Below, piece by piece: positions 19,001 to 27,600 of a stretch of DNA of 64,000 nucleotides. The notes beneath the pieces were generated by a model. That model ran no database searches. It saw only the letters and a list, made by a program, of their open reading frames with translations, and was not told where the DNA came from. A program made the translations under genes and the position numbers. The stretch is taken from contig NZ_CP060497.1 of NCBI RefSeq assembly GCF_014334135.1, positions 1,240,001 through 1,304,000 on the forward strand. The letters are read 5' to 3'. Each line of letters begins with the position of its first letter. Position 1 is the stretch's first letter. This stretch comes from Olivibacter sp. SDN3 (lineage in GTDB: Bacteria > Bacteroidota > Bacteroidia > Sphingobacteriales > Sphingobacteriaceae).

Positions 19001-19336
19001 TTAGCTATTCAACGATTTAATATCATCCAACAAGTCAGCTAAACGCAATTGAATGGTTTCCCAAACAATCTCATTATTAATACCGAAGTAATCGTGAATA
19101 ATAAAATTGCGAAAATCCTTTAATATACGCCATTCAATTTGGGGGTTATTTACTTTGAAATCTATTGATACCCGAGATGCTGCTTCACCAATTATTTCAA
19201 AATTACGCTCAACCGCATGTCTTGTCTTGGAGTCGGCTTCAAAGTCTTCAAACGTATAGCCATTGGTATATTCTAGAATTGCCTCAATTGCTTGCTCGAT
19301 GTCAAGCAGTAATAATGTCAAATCCCGTTCAGACAT
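19001..19336 (-). CDS. hepT: HepT-like HEPN toxin (DUF86), 111 aa
   Basis: Small all-helical HEPN-family ribonuclease, the toxin of a HepT/MntA type toxin-antitoxin module. The active-site motif is visible as RNFIIH (R76 to H81, the RX4H form), followed by D-Y at 82-83. This gives the RX4HXY arrangement in which the tyrosine is the residue AMPylated by MntA in the characterised Shewanella system. Length is typical for the family. Its start overlaps the end of the antitoxin gene by 8 bp, so both are translated from one - strand message with the antitoxin first. No residue is obviously missing, so it is probably functional. Confidence 0.88.
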   Translation of the reverse strand: MSERDLTLLLLDIEQAIEAILEYTNGYTFEDFEADSKTRHAVERNFEIIGEAASRVSIDFKVNNPQIEWRILKDFRNFIIHDYFGINNEIVWETIQLRLADLLDDIKSLNS

Positions 19337-19622
19337 GCACCAAATTCTTTTCTACATAGAATAGGTAAGCTGGCTTAATCCCTTTTCGGGATACTACATC
19401 CACTTTTTGGTTGAAAAGATCCTCCAATTCATGGGCGAGGCGGATGTATTGAAATCCATCAATGCGAGAATTAAAATCAACTAAAATATCGATGTCGCTT
19501 TGGTCATTCTGCTCTCCCCGAGCATATGAACCAAAAAGGCCAAGCTCAGAAAGGCTGTACTTCTTTTCCAATTCTTGCTTTTTGGCCTTAAGCATGGTCA
19601 ATATCTGCGCTTTATCATACAT
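19329..19622 (-). CDS. mntA: MntA-like nucleotidyltransferase antitoxin, 97 aa
   Basis: Minimal nucleotidyltransferase that neutralises HepT by adding AMP to it in the known system. The catalytic signature GS-X10-DxD is present: G31-S32, then D43 and D45 in SDIDILVDF. I chose the start at 19622 (MYDKAQ) over the in-frame ATG at 19631, because homologues usually begin just before this helix. In addition, a TATTTTTG element (- strand, 19629-19636) with a TTG 20 bases upstream would start transcription almost at this codon. The gene is followed by hepT with an 8-bp overlap. Confidence 0.87.
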   Translation of the reverse strand: MYDKAQILTMLKAKKQELEKKYSLSELGLFGSYARGEQNDQSDIDILVDFNSRIDGFQYIRLAHELEDLFNQKVDVVSRKGIKPAYLFYVEKNLVHV

Positions 19623-19763
19623 TGATATCAAAAATAATAAATGTCTGCCATTATCACAAGTCCCGATTTCCTACGTGTACATCCAATACTTATTTTGTGG
19701 TATCGACGGAAAAAATATCTGACAGAATTTCCACTTTCTTAGTCAAGCGCAAAGCTCTTTCAG

Positions 19764-20078
19764 TTATATATTATGAATCCCTGCTATTTCAATTTTGCTT
19801 GAATCGGATTCTGCAAATTTCTGCCATAAGTCGAGCAACTTCTTCCAAGCTTCCACCAATTCTTTAAATTGACTTATAAATCTACCAAATTCTACTTTGG
19901 GTCTGTCACTTACGCCACAAATATCATGAGTTCCCGCAACCATCAACTTCCGCAACTTCTCCTTCCAGCTCGTAAGTTTTAATGCACGATAAGTACTTCT
20001 TAAATCACCAAACAAGAAGGCCAGCTGCTTGTCCTCGGTATCGAGGTCTGTAAATTTATAATGAAAATCTGTATTCAT
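19764..20078 (-). CDS. Unknown 104-aa protein downstream of the HEPN gene
   Basis: I do not recognise this protein. It is predicted to be helical, rich in lysine, tryptophan and leucine, with no signal peptide or membrane helix. It starts MNTDFHYKF. Two helical stretches dominate: residues about 25-47 (RSTYRALKLTSWKEKLRKL) and about 66-92 (FISQFKELVEAWKKLLDLW). It begins 22 bp after the stop of the 588-residue HEPN gene on the same strand, so it is likely the second gene of that unit and may be its partner. The function cannot be stated. Confidence 0.65.
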   Translation of the reverse strand: MNTDFHYKFTDLDTEDKQLAFLFGDLRSTYRALKLTSWKEKLRKLMVAGTHDICGVSDRPKVEFGRFISQFKELVEAWKKLLDLWQKFAESDSSKIEIAGIHNI

Positions 20079-20100
20079 TACTCAAAACAATTTATTTTGG

Positions 20101-21867
20101 TTACACATTAGGTTCGGGCTCTTTCGTGTTATCTTCCACCTTCTCCGCCTTATTCTTTAACTCCTCCAATACCTCCTCACACAGCCCGTCAAAAAAACGA
20201 AGTAAATCTTTTGCTTGATCGCAATAAAACGATTGTGAAGTTTTCGATAAGCCGATCGTTGCGTTTTCCCACCAAATACTTTCAGGTCTAAACATCAGGT
20301 GCAAGCGTGCCCTGTCCGTTTCGCTTTTAGGGTAAATGAAGTCCAACACTCTCCTGCCGGTTATTCCACTCCAATCGATCAGTTCAGTTAAATGCACCTG
20401 TCTCGGCAAATAGCCTACCGCACATTGCAAATAAGTATGGACACCCATTTCCAATAAATCCTTCAACAATAACATGCCGGTATCGAGCATCAAATTTGGC
20501 GTTTGTACCACCACTTCTTTCAGGTTGCTCATACAGCCCCTTGCGTTTTCCCACAGGTTTTTTACCCGCTCATATTCCGCCTTCCAGTCCACTTCGGTCA
20601 CCGTAAATGAAGGGGTAAAAATCGATTTCCTACGCAAAACCCGGCCTTTTGTCCAAAGCGTATGCACAAAACGATCGCCTTCGGAGAGCTTCTTCTTCAC
20701 GTATTCCACATTCAGGTACACTACTAGGGCACTGGCGACTCCCGCCTGTACACGTTTAAAGCGGAAGGGTCCTTTATTCTTCATCAGAACCACTAAGTAA
20801 AGCTCGACTTTGGCGCCTTGCTCTTTATTCCCATCTGGTTGCTGAAACAGGTTGCTCCCAGAAAAACCCCCGGTATGGTAGTTCAACATCATAATCTGCT
20901 CAGGATTGTGCTTTTGGCGAAAAGAGTTCAATAAGCTATTGACATCCTGCTTATAGGAATCCGGCCATGGGAAACCGGAAAAATCTTCGCATACTAGCTG
21001 CGAAGGCGACGGGTTAGTGTCTATCGCCAGTACAGGTGCCTTCTCTCCTTTCACATCCCCGCTCAGCTTAACCTCATCCGCCAGCTGCTCCCGATAAGCT
21101 GCAATCCGCTCCATCATGGTCGCCACCATGCTGTCGAGCATCGCACTTGCTTGCTCACACTTTTCCAAAAGGAGACTAAATTGATCTGTCGTAATCTCCA
21201 CTATATCCATCTTTTTTCCCTTCACATAGCTTTCGTCCAAAAGGCGAAATAGATCAACCGATGGACTGTCATAGGGGAAAATGGACAATATTTGCGGAGC
21301 CAAAGCCCTGAGCGATTTCATCAGGTATTCCACGTTATGCGATTTACCTCCATTTACACCGGCAGTAGCTTGAAAACCTTTCAATCGGACCGCTAAGAAT
21401 TGATGCAGCATAAAGGTTGCTTGTCCATAGTCCCTTTTGATGACGAAGTTGTTCACCGCCTCCCTGAATTCGTCGGAAGTTTTCCGACATTTCCCATAGT
21501 TCAGTTGGGAAAGTTCCAGCAAACCCGTGATGGTCTTATGTGATAAGAGCGGACTTTTTTTCTTCGATGCCGCAAACAGTTCATGTTGGGGCAAGGAAGC
21601 ATAGGTGTAGTACAAACTGCCTTGCTTCAATTGATTTTGCCATTCCCCCGCCAGTATCATATCAAAGGGAACCTCCGTCGTATCCGACATACACAGGGAT
21701 ACAATAGGCGCCATAGCCTTGGGTGACAGCCCCTTGACTGGATTGATCACCAATAAAAGATGATGCTGTTCTTCTTCTAAAAAGGGATAAGAAAAAAGAA
21801 AAACACGATGTAAGTCCATGCGCTGAACCAAGCGTCCAACAAGCGTTTGTGTAGCTAATGTTTTCAT
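20101..21867 (-). CDS. HEPN-domain protein with degenerate N-terminal nucleotidyltransferase-like domain, 588 aa
   Basis: A large cytoplasmic protein with a HEPN-like four-helix domain at about residues 140-235. Its pattern there (FMLHQFLAVRL, then SHNVEYLM, then DLFRLLDESYVKGK) is the usual one for HEPN proteins of Bacteroidota. The first ~110 residues have the alternating strand/helix look of a minimal nucleotidyltransferase but lack the GS-X10-DxD motif. The C-terminal ~120 residues (about 455-570) again look helical and HEPN-like (LLLKDLLEMGVHTYLQ). No clear RX4-6H RNase motif is visible, so a binding or regulatory role is as likely as RNA cleavage. An inverted repeat overlaps its promoter, suggesting autoregulation. 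The domain calls rest on visual pattern matching. Confidence 0.75.
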   Translation of the reverse strand: MKTLATQTLVGRLVQRMDLHRVFLFSYPFLEEEQHHLLLVINPVKGLSPKAMAPIVSLCMSDTTEVPFDMILAGEWQNQLKQGSLYYTYASLPQHELFAASKKKSPLLSHKTITGLLELSQLNYGKCRKTSDEFREAVNNFVIKRDYGQATFMLHQFLAVRLKGFQATAGVNGGKSHNVEYLMKSLRALAPQILSIFPYDSPSVDLFRLLDESYVKGKKMDIVEITTDQFSLLLEKCEQASAMLDSMVATMMERIAAYREQLADEVKLSGDVKGEKAPVLAIDTNPSPSQLVCEDFSGFPWPDSYKQDVNSLLNSFRQKHNPEQIMMLNYHTGGFSGSNLFQQPDGNKEQGAKVELYLVVLMKNKGPFRFKRVQAGVASALVVYLNVEYVKKKLSEGDRFVHTLWTKGRVLRRKSIFTPSFTVTEVDWKAEYERVKNLWENARGCMSNLKEVVVQTPNLMLDTGMLLLKDLLEMGVHTYLQCAVGYLPRQVHLTELIDWSGITGRRVLDFIYPKSETDRARLHLMFRPESIWWENATIGLSKTSQSFYCDQAKDLLRFFDGLCEEVLEELKNKAEKVEDNTKEPEPNV

Positions 21868-21898
21868 ATAAAGTTAATTAATGTACAGAAAATCTATA

Positions 21899-21929
21899 CA
21901 AACTTAAACGTATTGTTTTGAAAAACAAA
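21899..21929 (-). promoter_or_regulatory. Bacteroidota-type promoter of the HEPN gene
   Basis: Read on the - strand there is TTTG (complement of 21926-21929), then 19 bases, then TAAGTTTG (complement of 21899-21906). This matches the -33/-7 arrangement TTTG-N19-TAnnTTTG known for Bacteroidota housekeeping promoters. It lies 32-62 bp upstream of the start codon at 21867. The -33 element falls inside the inverted repeat at 21924-21964. Confidence 0.6.
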
Positions 21930-21964
21930 ATATTTGTATATTTTTTCTGTACAAATATTTTGTT
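21924..21964. repeat. 15-bp perfect inverted repeat over the HEPN promoter
   Basis: The arm AACAAAATATTTGTA at 21924-21938 is the exact reverse complement of 21950-21964, with an 11-nt spacer. A second, imperfect pairing links 21887-21907 (GTACAGAAAA...ATACAAA) with 21932-21952, so the same half-site recurs three times. It is a probable operator, because it covers the -33 element of the HEPN gene promoter. Confidence 0.6.
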
Positions 21965-22168
21965 AATATGTTCAAATGAATATTTTTTATGATAGCGATC
22001 GGTAAGGTTATGACGAAATGGTAGTGGATAAAATAATGGTTACGAAGAACGGGATTGAACAAAGCCCAGATAAACGAACTAACGCTCGGGCATTGTCGGA
22101 AGGACAGGTCATACGGTAGTAATAAAGGCTTCTGTATCAAATACATTAACTAACAGACCAAGCAAAAT
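21965..22168. other. Intergenic stretch between HEPN and DUF6364 units
   Basis: Part of a 353-bp gap between two divergent units. Apart from the operators at either end I see only a moderately AT-rich stretch with no convincing reading frame, RNA gene or repeat. Confidence 0.4.
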
Positions 22169-22195
22169 ATACGCATAATAAATATTTATGCGTAT
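22169..22195. promoter_or_regulatory. 10-bp inverted repeat operator of the DUF6364/PIN pair
   Basis: The arm ATACGCATAA (22169-22178) and TTATGCGTAT (22186-22195) are exact reverse complements with a 7-nt AT spacer. The right arm overlaps the -7 promoter element TATATTTG (22193-22200) of the following toxin-antitoxin genes. Toxin-antitoxin pairs usually bind such a site as a complex and repress themselves, which is inferred here. Confidence 0.65.
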
Positions 22196-22200
22196 ATTTG
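22193..22200 (+). promoter_or_regulatory. -7 element TATATTTG of the DUF6364/PIN pair
   Basis: TATATTTG fits the Bacteroidota TAnnTTTG consensus. Transcription would begin about 22205, giving a leader of roughly 15 nt before the ATG at 22221. This supports 22221 over the earlier in-frame ATG at 22188, which lies inside the operator. Confidence 0.55.
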
Positions 22201-22220
22201 TATATAAATCAGATTGGCTC

Positions 22221-22463
22221 ATGAAAGCAAAATTGAATTTAAGCATAGACAAACAGCTGCTAACTCAAGCAAAAGCATACGCTGCACAAAAGCATAGTAG
22301 CGTTTCCGAGCTGGTAGAAAATTATTTTAAAACTTTTGTAAATAAGCCTTCAAAGAAGGGGATCGTTCAGCTCATTGAAAGTTTACCTAAACCAGAGATA
22401 GCAGATCAAGAAGACTTGAAAAAAAGATACTTAGAAGATAACGCTAAAAAATATGGCTTTTAA
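22221..22463 (+). CDS. DUF6364-type antitoxin, 80 aa
   Basis: Small protein beginning MKAKLNLSIDKQLL, with the N-terminal beta strand and helix pair typical of ribbon-helix-helix-like DUF6364 antitoxins (LNLSIDKQLLTQAKAYAA, then SVSELVENYF). The C-terminal half is charged and would wrap around the toxin. It is translationally coupled to the PIN gene, overlapping it by 11 bp. An alternative upstream ATG (22188) would add 11 residues (MRIFVYKSDWL) but lies within the operator and promoter, so I prefer the later start. Confidence 0.82.
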   Translation: MKAKLNLSIDKQLLTQAKAYAAQKHSSVSELVENYFKTFVNKPSKKGIVQLIESLPKPEIADQEDLKKRYLEDNAKKYGF

Positions 22464-22884
22464 AGTACTACTAGATGTAAATATTCTTCTAGATTTTACA
22501 CTACAAAGAACCGCATACCAAGAAGCAAAAACGATTATTACCTGGACTGAACAGGGCACTATAAAGGGTTTTATTTCACCTTCAGTTGTACAGATATGTG
22601 CTTATTGGATTGCAAAATCGTATGGTTCAACTAAAGCGAAAGAAATTCTAGGCTTACTGTTGGGCTTTTTAGATAGTCTGGAAATTTCTCATGAACAAGT
22701 GTTAGCTGCCGTTCATTCTTCTATGTCGGATGTAGAAGATGCTTTACTTTACTATACGGCTTTACATCACAAACTCGATATCATTATCAGTCGCGACCAA
22801 CATTTTCAGCAAAGCGGTCTCCCTTCCCTCCCGGTTCTTTCACCAAAAGAATTTATTGCCTTTATTCAGAAAAAATCCTTTTAG
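22453..22884 (+). CDS. PIN-domain toxin (VapC-like), 143 aa
   Basis: PIN-fold ribonuclease expected to be the toxin partner of the DUF6364 protein just upstream. Acidic residues for metal binding are visible at D8 (KVLLDVNILLDF), D93/E95/D96 (SDVEDALLYYTA) and D115 (IISRDQHF). The central glutamate seen in many PIN proteins near residue 45 is not present (ISPSVVQICAYW). Length and domain order are typical. The start overlaps the antitoxin stop by 11 bp. Confidence 0.85.
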   Translation: MAFKVLLDVNILLDFTLQRTAYQEAKTIITWTEQGTIKGFISPSVVQICAYWIAKSYGSTKAKEILGLLLGFLDSLEISHEQVLAAVHSSMSDVEDALLYYTALHHKLDIIISRDQHFQQSGLPSLPVLSPKEFIAFIQKKSF

Positions 22885-22958
22885 AAAGTGCTTGAGCTAA
22901 ATAATGTGCTCATCCATTATTCTCTTTTTTATCTAATTTCGTATGCTGCCAGCAGATA

Positions 22959-22982
22959 CCGTACTTGAGGCCTCAAGTACGG
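22959..22982. repeat. 24-bp perfect palindrome downstream of the PIN gene
   Basis: CCGTACTTGAGG at 22959-22970 is followed directly by its exact reverse complement to 22982, with AGGCCT at the centre. No T-run follows on either side, so it is not a typical intrinsic terminator. It lies between the PIN gene and the convergent Cro/CI-type regulator. Confidence 0.6.
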
Positions 22983-23052
22983 ACAAGTAAATACGCTTCA
23001 TGGTTGTTTCTGGCATAGAACAAACTTATAGGAAATGCCGTTAATCTGCAAA

Positions 23053-23277
23053 CTACCTTTTTTCTTCTTTCAATTCCAAATCCCCATATAATTTCATAAG
23101 CATCTCGCAGGGATCCGTATCGATCGCTTTGGCTATCAGCACCAACTCATCTGCACGCAGTTTGGCGGAGGGGTTAAGGGATAATTCACTGATACGTGGT
23201 TTGCTCAAACCGGTCCGTCTGGCAACCATCGATTTATTCACCGATTTCTTTGCTAAATATTCGCCTAATGGGGTCAT
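23053..23277 (-). CDS. Cro/CI-type (XRE) helix-turn-helix protein, 74 aa
   Basis: Small DNA-binding protein with a single HTH covering most of its length (NKSMVARRTGLSKPRISEL is the helix-turn-helix core, about residues 14-32). There is no C-terminal signal-sensing domain. It stands alone, with no toxin or restriction gene beside it. Two nearly identical 17-bp repeats lie upstream of its start and may be its own operators. It could be the control protein of a lost module. Confidence 0.82.
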   Translation of the reverse strand: MTPLGEYLAKKSVNKSMVARRTGLSKPRISELSLNPSAKLRADELVLIAKAIDTDPCEMLMKLYGDLELKEEKR

Positions 23278-23322
23278 GTTCTAAGTATTGATAGTCATTT
23301 GTTAGGTTAAATATTCAATTTA

Positions 23323-23391
23323 TAAAGAATTTCTTAACATTTTTTTGATAATTGAATATATTTCTTTAATCTTGTAAAGATTTTCTTAACA
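23323..23391. repeat. Two 17-bp direct repeats upstream of the XRE gene
   Basis: TAAAGAATTTCTTAACA at 23323-23339 and TAAAGATTTTCTTAACA at 23375-23391 differ at one base and are 52 bp apart, about five helical turns. Each holds a small palindrome (AAGAATTTCTT in the first). A 10-bp inverted repeat ATATTCAATT/AATTGAATAT encloses the first copy. The position suggests autoregulation of the XRE gene. The remainder of the gap, 23392-23582, shows no gene I can support. Confidence 0.55.
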
Positions 23392-23582
23392 AAAACTAAA
23401 ATTAAATTTAGACAAAGCCCCGTCGTGGTTTACACTTCAACTATGGACAATACCTCAGAAAAAAAACCTTAGGGAAAAAGCCGGTATTCCATCGCGGCTT
23501 GGACTTCCAAGCATTTAGTTCGCGGGCAGTCTTTAATTTTGGAACACACCTCCGTATCATGTGCTCCACATATAGAACGCCT

Positions 23583-24155
23583 TTATTGCTTACGCAAATA
23601 TTTGGTAAGAATAACGATCAGCTGTCCTTCCACCCTACCTTCTATCTGTTCAGGATTATCTTCCACTAAACGGATATTCCGAACAAGCGTACCTAATTTG
23701 GCAGAAAGCGAACTTCCTTTCACATCCAGTGTTTTCGTAAGCACCACCGAATCTCCATTTTGGAGGGTATTGCCGTTAGCATCTTTATGCACTACAGTGC
23801 TCACCACGTCTTCTGCAATTGGAGCTGCTTTCGCCCAGGCTAACGTTTCTTCATCAAGATAAAGGATATCCAGTGCATCTGCCGCCCAACTTTCACCCTT
23901 TAGGCGATTAAGCACACGCCAGGCCAATACCTGTACCGCTGGCACCTGGCTCCACATGACATCAGGCAGAAAGCGCCAATCCTCCGAAGAGAAGGCTACC
24001 GCTCCCTCTAATTGATCTGCTAGATCTTTTAATACAAGCACTTCATTGTCCGAGTAACTGTCAGCCGCTACATTGTAAACTACCACATCACCCGCCTTAC
24101 CACTTAATTCACATTTACCTCCGCTACGGGCTTTTAAGGTATCATTTATTATCAT
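23583..24155 (-). CDS. PhnA-family protein, 190 aa
   Basis: Cytoplasmic protein of the PhnA/YjdM family. The C-terminal third (VHKDANGNTLQNGDSVVLTKTL, then KLGTLVRNIRLV, then VEGQLIVILTKYLRKQ) is the diagnostic PhnA domain. The N-terminus keeps only part of the zinc ribbon (SGGKCELSG). The family name derives from the E. coli phn locus, but the protein is not required for phosphonate breakdown and its biochemical role is unclear. I chose the start at 24155 (MIINDTLKARSGG) because the 17 residues of the longer frame do not resemble the family. Confidence 0.85.
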   Translation of the reverse strand: MIINDTLKARSGGKCELSGKAGDVVVYNVAADSYSDNEVLVLKDLADQLEGAVAFSSEDWRFLPDVMWSQVPAVQVLAWRVLNRLKGESWAADALDILYLDEETLAWAKAAPIAEDVVSTVVHKDANGNTLQNGDSVVLTKTLDVKGSSLSAKLGTLVRNIRLVEDNPEQIEGRVEGQLIVILTKYLRKQ

Positions 24156-24367
24156 TGCTGTAATTTTAGTTGAGGCTGCAAAGATAAGCTTTTCTAATGA
24201 CAGCATTTATCGCTCATAGCGAATGATGGTTTCGGAATCTATTTCAATAGATGGTTGAAAAAATATGACCCTCCTCAATTTAGGAGAATCTTTTTCAGGG
24301 AAAGTAAAAAAGAAATATTCGGTAACTTTGTTCATATGACAGTGCAGCTAGAAGAAAACCCACTTCC

Positions 24368-24586
24368 ATGAAAGCGATGGCATTGGAAAGCCCCGGAGCA
24401 CCTCTCCGGCTTAAAGGGATGCCCGTTCCGGAAGCCTTACAGGATATCGATAAAGGCGGCGCAGTTATCTGCGGAGGCATCCACATGAGTACTATTCCTT
24501 CTTTTCCCTATGCGCTCTTATGGGAAGAAAGGAGCCTTCAATCGCTGGCAAACCTGACACGCCAAGAATTCGGTAATTTATTTTAG
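24368..24586 (+). pseudogene. Zinc-dependent alcohol dehydrogenase fossil with large internal deletion
   Basis: A 72-residue frame joins the first ~20 residues of a zinc alcohol dehydrogenase (MKAMALESPGAPLRLKGMPVP) to a segment from its C-terminal third (GGAVICGGIHMS, IPSFPYALLWEERSLQSLANLTRQ). In complete enzymes of this family, roughly 230 residues with the zinc ligands and most of the Rossmann fold separate the two parts. The deletion keeps the frame, and the C-terminus is cut short. A -7 element TAACTTTG remains at 24323-24330. The product cannot be an active enzyme. Confidence 0.78.
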
Positions 24587-24656
24587 AAATGGTACGTTGT
24601 AAGTTCCACTCAAGCTGATTACGGTTACTTTCTTCCTCTTTGAGGCGTTGTTATCT

Positions 24657-27600
24657 TTATTCAAATAATTTCAACAGTTGTTCTCTATTCAAGGATTTCA
24701 GCACACTGCTGTCTGCTTGCACAAGCGATTCCGCCAATGCTTTCTTGTTGTTTTGCATCGCTATAATTCTTTCCTCAATGCTATCTTTACAGACCATACG
24801 GTATGCCATCACATGCTTGTCCTGCCCAATACGATAACAGCGGTCGATTGCCTGCGCCTCTGCTGCCGGGTTCCACCAAGGATCTAAAATATACACATAA
24901 TCCGCTGCAGTCAGGTTCAATCCTGTTCCACCAGCCCTTAAGCTGATCAAAAACACCCGGCAATCATCTTCTTCCTGAAAGCGACTCACGGCTTGTTGTC
25001 GGTAATCACCACTTGTTTTTCCATCTAGGTAGGCATAGTCAACATTCATACTTTTCAATTCTTCCCCTACCAACGCCAACATTTTCGTAAAGGAAGAAAA
25101 AATGAGCAGCTTATGTCCTTGCGTTTTCTCTATAATATGTTCACGAATTTCTTCAAGTTTAGCCGACAAATTGGAGTAATCTTTATCAGGAATCAATGCC
25201 GGTGAGTTACAGATCTGCCGCAGTCGCATCAATGCTTCCAGCACGAACATCGTTGCCTGATCTTTGCGTTCTTCCATTTTGTCTTCCAATTCACTACGAA
25301 AACGCTTTCGGTACTGCTCATATAACTTACGCTGTTCGGGTAGCATTTCACAATAAAGCACCATTTCCGTTTTTTCCGGCAAATCTTTGGCCACCTGCGC
25401 TTTCGTTCTCCGTAACATAAAAGGCGCTATCAATTGTTGTAAGGATTCTTTCGTTTCCAAACTTGCTGAACCATCCGCTATACCAGGAAAGTTCCGTTTA
25501 AACTGACCGTAAGTTCCCAAGAATCCCGGATTTACAAAATCGAGCTGGGCAAAAATATCGGATATACCGTTCTCAATGGGCGTGCCTGTCAATGCCAAAC
25601 GATAGTCAGACCGAACGGTCTGTACACATTCGAACCGTTTGGATTGCGGATTTTTGATGGCTTGGGATTCATCTAGGATCAGGTAACTGAAATGGTATTT
25701 ACGGAACACCTCGATGTCGGCCATTAACGTACCATAGGTGGTGAGCAAAAGTTCTCCGTTAGCTGCAGAAATTTCGGTTATTGAACGGTTTGTGCCATGG
25801 TGTACCCTTACCATTCTATGTGGAACAAATTTGCTAGCTTCCTGTTGCCAATTGAAGAGCAAGGAATTGGGCAATACGATGAGCGACGCAGGAGCTGTTG
25901 AGTCTAGCTCATAACTATATTCCAGCAGCGTCAACACTTGTAGAGTTTTTCCAAGCCCCATATCATCCGCCAGTATTCCGCCCCAACCAAATTCGTGTAA
26001 AAAGCCCATCCAGCTAAAGCCTATCTCCTGATAAGGGCGAAGAATCGCTTTTACCTGCTCTGGTTTGGCTATCGGTTGAATCTTGTCGAACGCTTGCAGC
26101 TTCTTTCGTTGCAATTTTAATTGCTCATGCAACTGCTTATCATTGATTTTATTAGCGAATGACCGGATGGCGGTGAAGTGCTTTGCAGAAAGATGGACCT
26201 TATTCTTTTTAATTTTCCCAACGGATAGGATGGGACGCAGCTTATGCTGCAACTTTCTGGGAAAATGCCCCACAGAGCCATCGGGTAACATCAACATTTC
26301 CCGTTCTTTTTGTATCGCTGCTTGAAGTAGCTCTAAGTCTATCACTTGCTTATTAAATTGAACGTTTAGATCAACATTCAAGGTATCACCATCTTTATTG
26401 ATTACCATTGTCCAGTCCATTTCATGGGGCAAAAAAGGTAATCCTTTTAAGTTTTCTATACCTTTTAGCTTAACTTGATCCCCCTGAAGTCTAGCAATTG
26501 TCTCTGCTAACCATGTTGTTTTACGGACAAAAGATAAGGGGATCGACAATATTCCAGAATCCGCCTGTTCGGCAAACGAGCTATGCAATGATAAAAGTAA
26601 ATTTCGGTAATCACATTCAACTACTTTATCTCTGTCATAAATAAGCAACGTTTCTTTTTCTATGCGAAAGGCAATGCTTCCGTCGTAAACAGGGTTTGCA
26701 ACCAAAGAATTTCCGTAAACTATTTGTGGCTCGATATAGAGATGTTGCTCGCGAATGCAAAAACACACCACTTTGGAAATGATTTTTAGCTTGCCTTTCA
26801 AGGCAAAATTTAGATAACTATTTTTGGGTTCGTAACTTAGAGGATAGCGCTCTGCCAGAGGAAACAATATATTATCCATGAATTGTTCAACGTCGTTCGG
26901 CAACACCGTTAAACAAAAATCACATTCTCTGAAACGTTGAATCATCTCTTCATCATGAGCCTGTTGAACAAGTATATAGTTGTGACTATCTTTTAAGAAA
27001 AACGAAAATCTATCGGACATGAACTGTGGTTCATCTACAAGCTTACCTTCCAGATAGATTTCCAATTTCAGCTGCAAACAACCATTGTTTTCAATTAATA
27101 AAAAGCGGAGGGCGATTTCCTGCAGTGAAAAATTAGGGATTTCGTAAATCCCATGCGTTGGCTTTACGTGTTCACGCCGGCTTCGCCACACATTAAAAAC
27201 TATGATCGGGTACTTATTTAAAACCGGTATAATCTTTTTCCAAAGCCGTAATAAAAGTCTCCTTTTTACAGCGTCAATGTACCCTTTTGTATCCAGTAGC
27301 TCAACGTCATAGTTAAGGTTTATCAATGTATCTTTGTTCAAAAGATCAATACGTAACATATGATGACAAATCGACTGAAGCATCTCTTCTTCAGCGTCTA
27401 TGTCTAGGAAAGAATGATTCAGATCGAAGATGTAGCTGCGCTCAAAATTCACATATTTCGTCCCGTCTTTATTTTTTTTTGCTAAAAAAGGCAAAAGAAG
27501 TGGCATATTGTATCCATGATGAATGGGTATTCCTAATAATAAATCCTTTTCCTTTACCTCTCCAAGCTTTGAGGACGGAAAAAAACTAATTTTTTCACTA

